DNA of 60,495 bases, from positions 1-60,495 of the forward strand of contig CALVLA010000008.1 in NCBI GenBank assembly GCA_944336125.1, given 5' to 3'. The notes below the pieces were generated by a model, which was not told where the DNA came from, ran no database searches, and saw only the letters and a list, made by a program, of their open reading frames with translations. Shown here in pieces: positions 1-8,922 of this stretch. Both the position numbers and the translations under genes were made by a program. The stretch comes from an uncultured Clostridia bacterium. GTDB taxonomy: Bacteria > Bacillota > Clostridia > Christensenellales > CAG-314. How positions within the stretch are numbered: the stretch's first letter is position 1; every line of letters begins with the position of its first letter.

Positions 1-57
1 GGGGGCTTTTTTCAAAAAATAAAACACCCACCCTGAATCGCTCAAGATGGATGCTTT

Positions 58-80
58 ATAAAAATCGTCGAATGACGACC
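58..80 (-). terminator. Intrinsic terminator of tRNA-Gly
   Basis: On the minus strand, directly after the tRNA CCA end, TCGTC and GACGA form a short stem with a 4-nt loop, followed by a T run. The stem is short, so the call is moderate. Confidence 0.5.
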
Positions 81-82
81 AA

Positions 83-157
<75 letters not shown>

Positions 158-186
158 ATAGCCATCGTTTTCCGACGACAATTGGG

Positions 187-215
187 AGTATAGCACAGAT
201 AAACTTTTTACGCAA
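187..215 (-). promoter_or_regulatory. Sigma-A promoter of tRNA-Gly
   Basis: TTGCGT and TATACT are separated by 17 nt, with the -10 box about 30 nt upstream of the mature tRNA 5' end. Spacing is ideal and each box is close to consensus. Confidence 0.6.
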
Positions 216-278
216 GTGATTTCAGCAATATTTTCACAAAAAATGACAAATAATTGCTTTTACCGCAAAAGGTTCAAA

Positions 279-1640
279 TTACTTTTGAATTTTTTTGAGA
301 AGGTTAAGTTGATTTTTGTAAGGCGGATAACGAAGTTTGATATCCAGCGCCGTTGATTTGTCCACCACGCTTTTTCGGTGAGAAAACGTATCGAAACCGA
401 ATTTTCCGTGGTAACCGCCCATGCCGCTGTCCCCCGCTCCTCCGAAAGGCATGCGGGAAGTAGCAAGGTGAATGATTGTATCGTTTACGCAGCCGCCGCC
501 GTACTGCAACGACCTTATGACCTTATCCGAAATGCTTTTGTCCTCAGTAAACACATAAAGCGCCAAAGGATGAGGTTTTTCTTTCAAAAGAGAAATTATT
601 TCATCTATATTTTCGTATGTGATAAGCGGAAAAACAGGTCCGAAAATTTCCTCTCCCATTGCCTTGCTTTGCCAGTCGGCCTCGATAAGCGTAGGCTGAA
701 TTTTTAAAGTATTTTCGTCATAATTTCCGCCGAAAAGCACTTTTCCGTCGATAAGCCCTTTGACCCTGTCAAAGTGCTTTTTGTTTATGATTTTTGGAAA
801 ATCGTCGTTTGTCAAAGCGTTGTCGCCGTAAAACTCTTTTACCACTTTTTCCATTTCGGCAACAAGCGCGTCTTTTACGTCCTTGTGCACGAGCAAATAG
901 TCAGGCGCAACGCAAGTTTGACCCGCATTTAAAAATTTGCCCCACACGATCCTTTTTGCGGCAACAGATATTTTTGCAGACTTGTCCACTATACAAGGGC
1001 TTTTTCCTCCGAGTTCGAGACAAACCGGAGTTAGATTTGCAGAAGCCGACTGCATGACGGTTTTTCCGACGTTTACGCTGCCCGTAAAGAAAATGAAGTC
1101 AAACTTCCTTTTTAGTAAATCTGCGTTCTGCTCCCTTCCGCCGGTGATTACCGCAACGTATGACGGATCGAACAACTCATCCGCCATTTGTTTTAAAAGT
1201 TCGGACGTGGCAGGTGAATATGCCGAAGGCTTGACTACCGCGGTATTTCCCGCCGCAATCGCACATACGAGAGGCACTACCGCCAACTGGAAAGGATAGT
1301 TCCACGGCGACATAATGAGCGTTACTCCGTAAGGCTCGGAATAAATTTTGCTTTTTGATTTGAATTGCGTGATAGGAGTTTTCACCTTTTTAGGTTTGCT
1401 CCACTTTTTTACGTGCTTGAGTTGAAATTTAATTTCCTCTAGCGTAAGTCCCGTTTCGGTAGCATACGCCTCAAAAGGAGCCTTGTTTAAGTCGGATTTC
1501 AAAGCGGCGGCAATTTTGTCGTCGTTGCTTCTTATCCATTGCTGCAGATTTTTTAGCTGTTGAATTCTGAACGAAACGTCCTTTGTTTTGTCAGAGTTGA
1601 AAAATTCACGTTGCCTTTGAACTGTTTCTTCAATATTCAT
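279..1640 (-). CDS. NAD(P)-dependent aldehyde dehydrogenase, class 3-like
   Basis: Oxidises an aldehyde to the acid with NAD(P)+. The 453-aa protein is short and lacks the N-terminal extension of larger ALDHs, like the class 3/YwdH group of membrane-associated fatty or aromatic aldehyde dehydrogenases. Visible motifs are SPWNYPFQL, FFTGS of the cofactor site, the catalytic Glu in LELGGKSP (about residue 210) and the catalytic Cys in NAGQTCVAPD (about 244). The start lies 10 nt after the stop of the CorC-like gene, so the two are probably cotranscribed. The physiological substrate cannot be told; detoxification of lipid aldehydes is the usual inference for this group. Confidence 0.9.
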   Translation of the reverse strand: MNIEETVQRQREFFNSDKTKDVSFRIQQLKNLQQWIRSNDDKIAAALKSDLNKAPFEAYATETGLTLEEIKFQLKHVKKWSKPKKVKTPITQFKSKSKIYSEPYGVTLIMSPWNYPFQLAVVPLVCAIAAGNTAVVKPSAYSPATSELLKQMADELFDPSYVAVITGGREQNADLLKRKFDFIFFTGSVNVGKTVMQSASANLTPVCLELGGKSPCIVDKSAKISVAAKRIVWGKFLNAGQTCVAPDYLLVHKDVKDALVAEMEKVVKEFYGDNALTNDDFPKIINKKHFDRVKGLIDGKVLFGGNYDENTLKIQPTLIEADWQSKAMGEEIFGPVFPLITYENIDEIISLLKEKPHPLALYVFTEDKSISDKVIRSLQYGGGCVNDTIIHLATSRMPFGGAGDSGMGGYHGKFGFDTFSHRKSVVDKSTALDIKLRYPPYKNQLNLLKKIQK

Positions 1641-1650
1641 TTTAAACCTC

Positions 1651-2649
1651 TCATACAGCCTGTTCAGGATCGTATCTGTCGTCGATTTCGCCTACCAGCT
1701 GTTCTATAATGTCTTCCATTGTAATAAGTCCCGCCGTTTTTTGACTGTCCTTAACGATAGCCATATGAATTTTTGATTTTTGCATCTTTTTGAAAAGTTT
1801 CGAAATTTTTTCTTCCTTTTCGGTAAACAGAGGAACTTTAAGAACCGCGTTTAAATTTGTTCTGTTGTGAATAACCATTTCGTAAAAGTCGGCACGATAA
1901 AGTATGCCCACAATGTTATCAAGCGTTTTTCCGTAAACGGGTATTCTTGAAAAGTTTGTTTTTTCAAAAATTTCCTTTATCTCGTCGAAGTCGGTATCGG
2001 TGCAAACGGCAGTTATGTTTTCGGCGTCCGTCATGACGCTTTCCACCACCATTTCATCGTACTTAATTGTATTTTGAATTATCTCGTGCTCTATTTCGTT
2101 CAAAACACCTTCGTTTTTAATGTCTGTAACCATCATCTGAAACTCTTCTTCGGTGAGTGACGGTTTCTTTTTGTCAAGTCTGAAAATTTTGTTGAGCAGC
2201 CATTTCCAGCCATCGAAAATAAAGTTGAGAGGAGTGAAGATGATTGTAAAAACATAAAGCGGCCATGCGGAAAACATCGCAAAAGTTTCGGGCTTTTCCT
2301 TCGCTATTGTTTTCGGTGAAATTTCGCCGAAAATCAAAACGACTACCGTCATCACTATCGTTGAAAGCGTAACCCCTATTTCTCCGTAATAGTGAGTAAA
2401 TATAATAGTCGCGATTGATGCCGCCGAGATGTTGACTATGTTGTTGCCTATAAGAAGAGTTGACAACACCTTGTTGTAATTTTCGCTTAATCTTACCGCC
2501 AGCCTAGCGGATTTTTTTGTTTTGGCGAGGGTCTTCAATCTTACCGGGCTGAAGCTTGTGTATGCTGTTTCCGTCGCCGAAAAAAATGCGGAAAACGACA
2601 CCAGCACAGCCAAAGTCAAAATAAGCCATAAGGCACTCCCGTCGTTCAT
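1651..2649 (-). CDS. CNNM/CBS-domain membrane protein (HlyC/CorC family)
   Basis: Membrane protein of the hemolysin C/CorC/CNNM family, linked to Mg2+ or other divalent-cation transport. It has a DUF21/CNNM membrane domain over about residues 1-180, with several hydrophobic segments and the acidic motif FGEISPKTIAKEKPE, followed by two CBS repeats over about 195-325. At 332 aa it stops right after the second CBS repeat (VGEIDDRYDPE), so the C-terminal CorC_HlyC domain found in most ~430-aa relatives is absent. The start has a nearby AAGGAGA. It precedes the aldehyde dehydrogenase by 10 nt. 'Hemolysin' is a historical label and should not be taken as function. Confidence 0.88.
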   Translation of the reverse strand: MNDGSALWLILTLAVLVSFSAFFSATETAYTSFSPVRLKTLAKTKKSARLAVRLSENYNKVLSTLLIGNNIVNISAASIATIIFTHYYGEIGVTLSTIVMTVVVLIFGEISPKTIAKEKPETFAMFSAWPLYVFTIIFTPLNFIFDGWKWLLNKIFRLDKKKPSLTEEEFQMMVTDIKNEGVLNEIEHEIIQNTIKYDEMVVESVMTDAENITAVCTDTDFDEIKEIFEKTNFSRIPVYGKTLDNIVGILYRADFYEMVIHNRTNLNAVLKVPLFTEKEEKISKLFKKMQKSKIHMAIVKDSQKTAGLITMEDIIEQLVGEIDDRYDPEQAV

Positions 2650-2715
2650 AAAATCTCCTTTAAAAAAATATTTATATCATTTTGCCGAATAAGCAAAAAT
2701 GTATACTTTTGAAAA

Positions 2716-2743
2716 ACAAAAATAAGGCGCAAAACGCCTTATT
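2716..2743 (-). terminator. Intrinsic terminator of the cysteine hydrolase gene
   Basis: AATAAGGCG and CGCCTTATT pair around a 5-nt loop, followed on the minus strand by TTTTTGTTTTT. The stem overlaps the gene's stop codon. Confidence 0.85.
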
Positions 2744-3251
2744 CGATATCAATCTGACACATTTTCATTGCGGAAACCGCGTTAAGATGCGACGCGGGCG
2801 AAACGCCTGCGCAGCAATTTACCTTGACGGACACCTTTGTTTCGGGACACTTGGCCTTGATAATAATCGCGTTTGAAATGACGCAAATATCGGTACATAC
2901 GCCTGCCAGCAAAACAGAGGAAAAGTCGTTTTTGCTGACGTAATCGGCAAGCTCGAAACTGCCGAAAGTGTTTTTGTCGAAAACCTTTTGGGCAAAAGGA
3001 AGCAAGGAAGGAACAATCTGCCAACCGTCAGTACCCTTTAAGCAATGCTTGACGGGCAGTTTTTTCCCTTCCGACGTGTCAAGGTAATTTTCAAAATGTG
3101 TGTCGCGGGTAAAAACAACGTCCCATCCGTCGGACAACTTTTCCCTAACGAGTTTTTCGACGGCAGGAACAATCGCTACGGCCTCGGGCGTACCCAAAGC
3201 GCCGTCAACGAAATCGTTTTGCATATCGATTACCGCAAGTAAATTTTTCAT
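2739..3251 (-). CDS. Isochorismatase/nicotinamidase-family cysteine hydrolase
   Basis: Cysteine hydrolase of the nicotinamidase/isochorismatase fold, about 170 aa. The catalytic Asp is in AVIDMQNDFV at the N terminus and the nucleophilic Cys in LLAGVCTDICV. A metal-site-like DTHFENY follows TRD, and KNTFGSF supplies the conserved segment before the Cys. The pattern DTH...HC...GTDGWQIV suits nicotinamidase-like enzymes that salvage NAD, but other amidase substrates are possible. Two in-frame ATGs lie 9 nt apart. I chose the second because the protein then begins MKNLLAVIDMQ as family members do; neither has a strong ribosome binding site. It is a single-gene unit with its own terminator. Confidence 0.85.
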   Translation of the reverse strand: MKNLLAVIDMQNDFVDGALGTPEAVAIVPAVEKLVREKLSDGWDVVFTRDTHFENYLDTSEGKKLPVKHCLKGTDGWQIVPSLLPFAQKVFDKNTFGSFELADYVSKNDFSSVLLAGVCTDICVISNAIIIKAKCPETKVSVKVNCCAGVSPASHLNAVSAMKMCQIDIE

Positions 3252-3305
3252 ATTGTTCATATTACCAAAAATCGCAAGTCAGGTCAATAGCAAATCCCGA
3301 CTTTG

Positions 3306-5183
3306 TCAGTCAAGCTCAACGGCGCCGGTATAAAGCTGATAGTAAACTCCTTTTTTGTCGATAAGCTGATCGTGTGTGCCGCTTTCGATAATCCTGCCGT
3401 GATCCATAACCTTGATTTTGTCGGAGTTCCTTATCGTGGAAAGTCTGTGGGCGATGACAAAAACCGTTCTGCCCTTCATAAGGTTATCCATGCCGCGCTG
3501 AACGATTGCTTCGGTTCGCGTATCAATACTCGAAGTGGCCTCGTCAAGAATAAGCACAGGAGCGTTTGCCACAGCCGCCCTTGCTATTGAAAGAAGTTGT
3601 CTTTGACCCTGCGAAAGCTGTTCGCCGTCGCTTGAAAGCTCTGTCTGATAGCCGTTAGGAAGCCTTTGTATAAAGTCATCGGCATTTGCCAGTTTTGCCG
3701 CAGCGTAAACTTCCTCGTCGGTGGCGTTAAGATTGCCGTACCTTATGTTTTCCATAATAGTGCCGCTGAATAAGTGAGTATCCTGCAAAACCATACCCAA
3801 AGACCTTCGCAAATCGTCCTTTTTGATAATGCTTATGTCAATTCCGTCATAGGTAATAGTTCCGCCGTCAATTTCGTAAAACCTGTTGATAAGGTTTGTG
3901 ATTGTCGTTTTGCCGGCACCAGTACTTCCGACGAAAGCCACTTTTTCACCGGGTTCCGCAACAAGATTGATGTCTTTCAAAATTTGGTGACCTTTTTCGT
4001 AGCTGAAATTTACGTGGTCAAACACAACCCTTCCGCAAAGCTTTCTGTAAAAAGTTCCTTCTTCGGTAACTTTTTTCCAAGCCCAAACGCCGGTTCTTTC
4101 TTCGCACTCGGTAATATTTCCCTCTGCGTCTTCCTTGGCGTTTACAAGCGTAACGTAGCCGTTGTCCTCGTCAGGCTCGTTGTCGATAAGTTCGAAAATA
4201 CGTTTTGCGCCGGCAAGCGACATGATAATAGAGTTGAACTGCTGCGAAATTTGGCTGAAAGGCATGTTAAAACTTCTGGTATACTGCAAAAACGATGCGA
4301 TTTTACCTATGGTGAGTCCGCCGTAGCCGCTGATGAGAAGTATGCCGCCGAGAATAGCCGTCAATACATATTGCAGATAACCGATGTTTACCATGCAAGG
4401 CATAACCGTATTTGCATAGCTGTTTGCTTTCGTTGCGCTTACGCAAAGATTTTCGTTAAGTTCGTTAAACGCCTCTTTGGTCTGTTTTTCGTGGTTAAAC
4501 ACTTTTACGACCTTTTGCCCCGCCATTATTTCCTCTATGAAACCGTTGAGTTTTCCGAGGTCGCTCTGCTGGCTGATAAAGTAGCGCGAGCTTCTGCTTC
4601 CTATCAATCTCGTTGTCAAAACCATGATGATAACCATAACTACGGCAAGAACGGACAGTTCGAAACTGATGTAAAGCATTGCGCAGAAAATTGCCACTAT
4701 TGTAGTAATCGCCGAAAAAACCTGCGGAATACTTTGGCTTATCATCTGACGCAAAGTATCGATATCGTTGGTATAACGGCTCATAAGCTCGCCGTGAGTA
4801 TGAGTATCGAAATATTTGATTGAAAAAGTCTGCATTTTAGTAAACATTTCGTCACGTATGCGTTTTTGAACGCCCTGACCGATGTTTACCATAAGCCTGT
4901 TGTAAATAAAGGTACATATAACGCCCACATAATATATAGCGGCCATTACGGCAATAAGTCCGATGAGCGCAGAATAGTCAGGCGAAACCGAGTTAAGAAG
5001 CGGAGCGATGTAGTCATCGATAATAAGCATAATAAACATCGGTCCCGCGGCATTTGCAAGCGCGCTTATAACAATAGCTATAGTCGCCACGGCAAACTGC
5101 CATTTGCAAGTCGTCGTGATGTACCACAGCAACCTAGCGGCCGTTTTTCTTTTTTGAGCGGGTTTTTTAATTTTTTGCGACAT
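3306..5183 (-). CDS. Heterodimeric ABC exporter subunit, consensus ATPase site
   Basis: Type IV ABC exporter half: six membrane helices over about residues 30-320, then a nucleotide-binding domain. Walker A is GSTGAGKTT, the signature is LSQGQRQ, and Walker B is LILDEATSS with the catalytic Glu present and the H-loop His in IAHRLST. A linker of about 40 residues rich in E, W and K separates the two domains. The start is set at an ATG preceded by GGGGGTGAGG, which overlaps the end of the partner gene by 17 nt. With that partner it should form a drug or lipid exporter of the BmrCD/TM287-288 type, regulated by the MarR protein encoded first in the operon. The substrate is unknown. Confidence 0.92.
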   Translation of the reverse strand: MSQKIKKPAQKRKTAARLLWYITTTCKWQFAVATIAIVISALANAAGPMFIMLIIDDYIAPLLNSVSPDYSALIGLIAVMAAIYYVGVICTFIYNRLMVNIGQGVQKRIRDEMFTKMQTFSIKYFDTHTHGELMSRYTNDIDTLRQMISQSIPQVFSAITTIVAIFCAMLYISFELSVLAVVMVIIMVLTTRLIGSRSSRYFISQQSDLGKLNGFIEEIMAGQKVVKVFNHEKQTKEAFNELNENLCVSATKANSYANTVMPCMVNIGYLQYVLTAILGGILLISGYGGLTIGKIASFLQYTRSFNMPFSQISQQFNSIIMSLAGAKRIFELIDNEPDEDNGYVTLVNAKEDAEGNITECEERTGVWAWKKVTEEGTFYRKLCGRVVFDHVNFSYEKGHQILKDINLVAEPGEKVAFVGSTGAGKTTITNLINRFYEIDGGTITYDGIDISIIKKDDLRRSLGMVLQDTHLFSGTIMENIRYGNLNATDEEVYAAAKLANADDFIQRLPNGYQTELSSDGEQLSQGQRQLLSIARAAVANAPVLILDEATSSIDTRTEAIVQRGMDNLMKGRTVFVIAHRLSTIRNSDKIKVMDHGRIIESGTHDQLIDKKGVYYQLYTGAVELD

Positions 5184-6909
5184 CTTCCTCACCCCCTCTG
5201 TTTTGAGTGTAATAAATATCACGGTAAATTTCGTTTGTCTCAAGCATTTCCTTAGGCGTACCGAAACCTACCACCTTTCCTCCGTCAAGAACTATGATTT
5301 TGTCGGCGTTTTCGACTGAAGATATCCTTTGCGCGATAATAAACTTTGTCGTGTCAGGGATTTCCTCTTTAAATGCGGTTCTTATTAATGCGTCGGTTTT
5401 TGTGTCGACTGCGCTGGTTGAATCGTCAAGAATAAGAATTTTCGGCTTTTTGAGAAGCGCGCGTGCGATACCAAGCCTTTGCTTTTGTCCGCCCGAAACG
5501 TTGGTGCCGCCCTGTTCGATATACGTTTCGTATCCTTCGGGAAACTCTTTGATAAACGAGTCTGCCTGAGCGAGTTTGCAAACTCTGACCAATTCCTCAT
5601 TCGAGGCTTTTTCGTTGCCCCACCTAAGGTTTTGGGCGATTGTACCCGAAAACAAAACGTTTTTCTGCAAAACGACGGCAACCTGATCGCGCAGACATTT
5701 GAGGTCATACTTTCTGACGTCGACGCCGCCTACCTTGACGCAACCTTCGCTTACGTCGTAAAGACGAGGAATAAGCGACACGAGAGATGATTTGGAGCTG
5801 CCGGTACCGCCGATGATACCTACGACCTCACCTGATTTGATTTTGAGGTTTACGTCTGACAAAACGTATTTTTCCTGTTTGTCCGAATAAGCAAAGTTTA
5901 CATTTTCAAACTCTACGCTTCCGTCAGCCACTTCGCAAATGCAATCGTCGCAGTTTGTGAGGCTGCTTTTTTCTGTAAGCACTTCATAAATACGCTCTGC
6001 CGATGAACGCGCCATTAAAAGCATTACGTAAACCATCGACAGCATCATGAGGCTTGACAAAATCTGAGTTGCGTAAACAATCATGCTGGTAAGCTGTCCC
6101 GTGGTCATAGTTCCCTGAACGATGTAATGCGAAGCAAACCACGAAATCAAAATGATGCATGTGTATACGGCAAACTGCATGACAGGGCTGTTCCATGCGA
6201 CGATTTTTTCGGCGGCTCTGAATTGAGTGTAAACGTCTGACGAAATTTCCTTAAACTTTTTGTTTTCCTCTTCCTCACGGACGTAAGCTTTGACTACCCT
6301 TACGTTGGTTACGTTTTCCTGTACAACTGTGTTGAGTCTGTCGTAACGCTTAAATACCCTCTCGAAATAAGGAAAGGCTTTTGCCGCGATAAAAAACAAA
6401 GCAACGCCGAGTAACGGAGCAAGACACAGATAAATAAGCGCGAGGTTTGCGTTTACGCCAAAAGCCATGATCATGGCAAACAACATCATGATAGGCGACC
6501 TGATCGCAACCCTGATAAGCATCATATAAGCGTTTTGCACGTTTGTAACGTCGGTGGTCATACGAGTCACAAGACTTGCCGGCGTGAATTTGTCGATATT
6601 CGAAAAAGAAAACTTCTGAATATTGTCAAACATATCGTTTCTTAAATTTTTCGAAAATCCGGCGGCGGCTTTTGCGCCGAAACGTCCCGACATAACGCCG
6701 AAAAACAATGACGCTGCCGCCATGAGCAAAACGAAAATGCCCATTCGGACAATGTAATCGAGATCCTCCTTGTTTATGCCGAAGTCAATTATGTTTGAAA
6801 TCATGAAAGGTATCACAACTTCGAAAATAACTTCGACAATTACGAAAAGCGGCGTCAAAACGGAATATTTTTTGTATTCCCTAATTGATTTTCCAAGTTT
6901 TTTTATCAT
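5167..6909 (-). CDS. Heterodimeric ABC exporter subunit, degenerate ATPase site
   Basis: 580-aa ABC exporter half with an N-terminal six-helix domain and a C-terminal ATPase domain. Walker A is GGTGSSKSS (Ser in place of the usual Gly), the signature is VSGGQKQ, Walker B is ILDDSTSAVD with Asp at the catalytic Glu position, and the H-loop reads IAQRIS with Gln instead of His. These changes mark the non-catalytic half of a heterodimer; the next gene supplies the intact site. It starts with ATG after AGAGGT, 56 nt downstream of the marR-like gene, and overlaps the next gene by 17 nt. Confidence 0.92.
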   Translation of the reverse strand: MIKKLGKSIREYKKYSVLTPLFVIVEVIFEVVIPFMISNIIDFGINKEDLDYIVRMGIFVLLMAAASLFFGVMSGRFGAKAAAGFSKNLRNDMFDNIQKFSFSNIDKFTPASLVTRMTTDVTNVQNAYMMLIRVAIRSPIMMLFAMIMAFGVNANLALIYLCLAPLLGVALFFIAAKAFPYFERVFKRYDRLNTVVQENVTNVRVVKAYVREEEENKKFKEISSDVYTQFRAAEKIVAWNSPVMQFAVYTCIILISWFASHYIVQGTMTTGQLTSMIVYATQILSSLMMLSMVYVMLLMARSSAERIYEVLTEKSSLTNCDDCICEVADGSVEFENVNFAYSDKQEKYVLSDVNLKIKSGEVVGIIGGTGSSKSSLVSLIPRLYDVSEGCVKVGGVDVRKYDLKCLRDQVAVVLQKNVLFSGTIAQNLRWGNEKASNEELVRVCKLAQADSFIKEFPEGYETYIEQGGTNVSGGQKQRLGIARALLKKPKILILDDSTSAVDTKTDALIRTAFKEEIPDTTKFIIAQRISSVENADKIIVLDGGKVVGFGTPKEMLETNEIYRDIYYTQNRGGEEDVAKN

Positions 6910-6965
6910 ATATACCTCTTAAAATGTTGGCATGCTGACAAAAAGCCTAAATTTAATGGACGCCG

Positions 6966-7400
6966 TCAGGCATCCAGATTTTTTGACATTTTTTCGATTG
7001 TTTCAAAAAAATCTTCAAGCTGCCGCTGCGAAAGCCCCCTTGTCAAAATGCTTTCGAACCGCTCGATGTCTTTTTGAATAAGCGGGTGCAAATCTTTTGC
7101 TTTTTGCGTTACTTTGATTTGTTTAAGGCGCGCATCCGATTCGTCAGACACCCTTTCAATCATGCCTGCCTGTTCGAGGCGCATAAGATACTTGCTGGAA
7201 GTTGCCCTGCGTATGGTAAAGTTTTTTTCGATAACTTTCGGAGCTACCGCTTCGTCTTTGAAATTGAGCAGGAGAAAATGCAAAATTCTGCCCTGCATTC
7301 CTGAAATTTCGGGAGTCGAACAATGCATTTCAAAATATCTTTTGATTTGGTTGTTTATGGTGCCAAGCGCCTTGCCCGCATGTCTTTCTTCTTTTTTCAT
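6966..7400 (-). CDS. MarR-family transcriptional regulator
   Basis: 144-aa winged-helix regulator. The recognition region (FTIRRATSSKYLMRLEQAGM, about residues 67-86) and the wing RVSDESDARLKQIKVTQKA have the classic MarR pattern. It is the first gene of the operon with the two ABC exporter halves, so it most likely represses them and itself. An imperfect palindrome lies between its -10 box and start codon. No strong ribosome binding site is visible. The ligand that relieves repression is unknown, but the layout is typical of drug- or stress-inducible exporters. Confidence 0.9.
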   Translation of the reverse strand: MKKEERHAGKALGTINNQIKRYFEMHCSTPEISGMQGRILHFLLLNFKDEAVAPKVIEKNFTIRRATSSKYLMRLEQAGMIERVSDESDARLKQIKVTQKAKDLHPLIQKDIERFESILTRGLSQRQLEDFFETIEKMSKNLDA

Positions 7401-7410
7401 AATTGTCAGT

Positions 7411-7458
7411 TAGCTTACAATATGCTATTTATTATATAAAAATCACTTATTTTGTCAA
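7411..7458 (-). promoter_or_regulatory. Promoter and likely operator of the marR-ABC operon
   Basis: TTGACA (7453-7458) and TATAAT (7431-7436) are 16 nt apart. Just downstream lies an imperfect palindrome, TAGCATATTGTAAGCTA (7411-7427, minus strand), in the position expected for a MarR autoregulatory site. Confidence 0.65.
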
Positions 7459-7460
7459 AC

Positions 7461-7487
7461 AAAAAAAGGCAAAAATTTTTGCCTTTT
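7461..7487 (-). terminator. Intrinsic terminator of the ytr-like operon
   Basis: AAAGGCAAAAA and TTTTTGCCTTT pair, followed by a T run on the minus strand. It overlaps the permease stop codon. Confidence 0.75.
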
Positions 7488-8079
7488 AAAATTCTTTTTT
7501 TCGGTAAATTTTTACTGAAACAACGCAGGAAAAAATCATTGCCGCAACGCCCAACAAAGGCGAAAACATCAGTAGCGGCGACGACACGTTTTGTACGTAT
7601 GAAAAAGAGGCTATTACCAAAACTATCGAAATCAAAAATACTCCGGCAAATACAAGCCGTCCTTTTTCGGCCCCGAATTTTATCATAAGCGGAATGACCA
7701 ATGAGAAAACCGCCAGCATTAGAAAGAGCGAAACGAAAATCGGCATAGTCGCGTCGAGTGAAAAACTTCCCGAAAACAAAGGCGGAACAAAACCCAGCAA
7801 AAAAGCCAACACCGCTATCGTAAAGCTGAACACATAAAGCGGAAAAACATTTTGAAAAGCAGTCAATCCGATTCCCCTTGCAAACTTGTTCCAGCCGTCT
7901 TTTTCGTCAGAGTCCACAATTAAAGATGTTACGGAAATCCCCAAAAAGAACCCTGCGGCAATGCTTACCGAAAAATTTTCGGTAAAAACTCCGAATGCGG
8001 CAAAAATCAAAACACAAAAGAGATAAGTAAGACCGGCTCTTTTTAGCGTCAAAAAATCTTTTAAAAAAACTCCTTTCAT
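7486..8079 (-). CDS. ABC-2 type transporter permease
   Basis: 197-aa integral membrane protein with about five to six hydrophobic segments and a short cytoplasmic stretch (DSDEKDGWNKFARG) after the second helix, as in ABC-2 permeases encoded beside YtrA-type regulators. Its start overlaps the end of the ATPase gene by 4 nt (ATGA), implying translational coupling. It pairs with that ATPase. The substrate is unknown; related operons respond to cell-envelope antibiotics. Confidence 0.8.
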   Translation of the reverse strand: MKGVFLKDFLTLKRAGLTYLFCVLIFAAFGVFTENFSVSIAAGFFLGISVTSLIVDSDEKDGWNKFARGIGLTAFQNVFPLYVFSFTIAVLAFLLGFVPPLFSGSFSLDATMPIFVSLFLMLAVFSLVIPLMIKFGAEKGRLVFAGVFLISIVLVIASFSYVQNVSSPLLMFSPLLGVAAMIFSCVVSVKIYRKKEF

Positions 8080-8921
8080 AAATCGCTCCCCTTCGCGTAA
8101 AAAAGCATTATATCTTCCACAGAGGCGTTGTCTGCGTCCTTAAATTCATACGAACCGCTCCTTTTGACAAGCAAATCCGTACCGTATTCCCTCTTGATTT
8201 TTTTTACGACAAAACTTTTGACGCTTTTGACGGTATCTTCGTCCGCACCGCGTATCACTGCGTATCCGTAAAGCAATTTGTCTTTTTCCTCAAAAAAAAC
8301 TATCTTGCCTTTTTGTATAAAGGCAATGTAGTCGCACAATTTCTGCAAATCGCTGAGTATATGGGACGAAATTATTATCGACTTGTTTTCGTCCTGCATA
8401 TAGTCGTAAAAAAGTTCCAACATTTCGTCACGAACTACGGGATCAAGCCCTCCCGTTGGCTCGTCTAAAATCAGCAAATCGCTTTCGTGGGACAGAGCAA
8501 CGGCAATTGCGGCTTTCATTTTCATACCGCGCGAAAAATCTTTGATTGCTTTGTCCGGCGGCAAATTCGCCTTATTTGTCAAATACGCGAATTTATTTTT
8601 ATCCCAGCCCGCAAAAACGTTTGCCATAACTTTTTCCGTTTCGTAAAGATTGAGAGCCTGAGGCAGACATCCTTCGTCAAACACGACGCCTATTTTCTGC
8701 CTTTCCGTTTGCGTAAGCTCGGAAACGTCTTTTCCGAATATTTTTATTTCCCCGCCGTCAGGCTTAATCAGTCCCAGCACCGCTTTTAGCGTAGTTGTTT
8801 TTCCCGCTCCGTTTTCGCCGATAAACCCTACGACCGTACCCTGCGGTACTTCAAGGTCTACTCCGTCCAAAGTAAAGTTTTTGTATCTTTTAGTTAAATT
8901 TTTTATTTCAAGCGCTTTCAT
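8076..8921 (-). CDS. ABC transporter ATP-binding protein (YtrB-like)
   Basis: 281-aa stand-alone ATPase. Walker A is GENGAGKTT (about residues 34-42), the signature is DFSRGMKMK, Walker B is LLILDEPTGG, and the switch His is in ISSHIL. The C-terminal ~70 residues are an accessory domain common in ABC-2 ATPases. It begins 1 nt after the gntR-like stop and overlaps the permease gene by 4 nt, so the three genes form one operon. Confidence 0.9.
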   Translation of the reverse strand: MKALEIKNLTKRYKNFTLDGVDLEVPQGTVVGFIGENGAGKTTTLKAVLGLIKPDGGEIKIFGKDVSELTQTERQKIGVVFDEGCLPQALNLYETEKVMANVFAGWDKNKFAYLTNKANLPPDKAIKDFSRGMKMKAAIAVALSHESDLLILDEPTGGLDPVVRDEMLELFYDYMQDENKSIIISSHILSDLQKLCDYIAFIQKGKIVFFEEKDKLLYGYAVIRGADEDTVKSVKSFVVKKIKREYGTDLLVKRSGSYEFKDADNASVEDIMLFYAKGSDL

Positions 8922-8922
8922 A

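Noticed and set aside
378-1299. Plus-strand frames of 87-120 codons across the aldehyde dehydrogenase region
   Set aside because: They lie antisense to the dehydrogenase, have no ribosome binding site and no recognisable domain.
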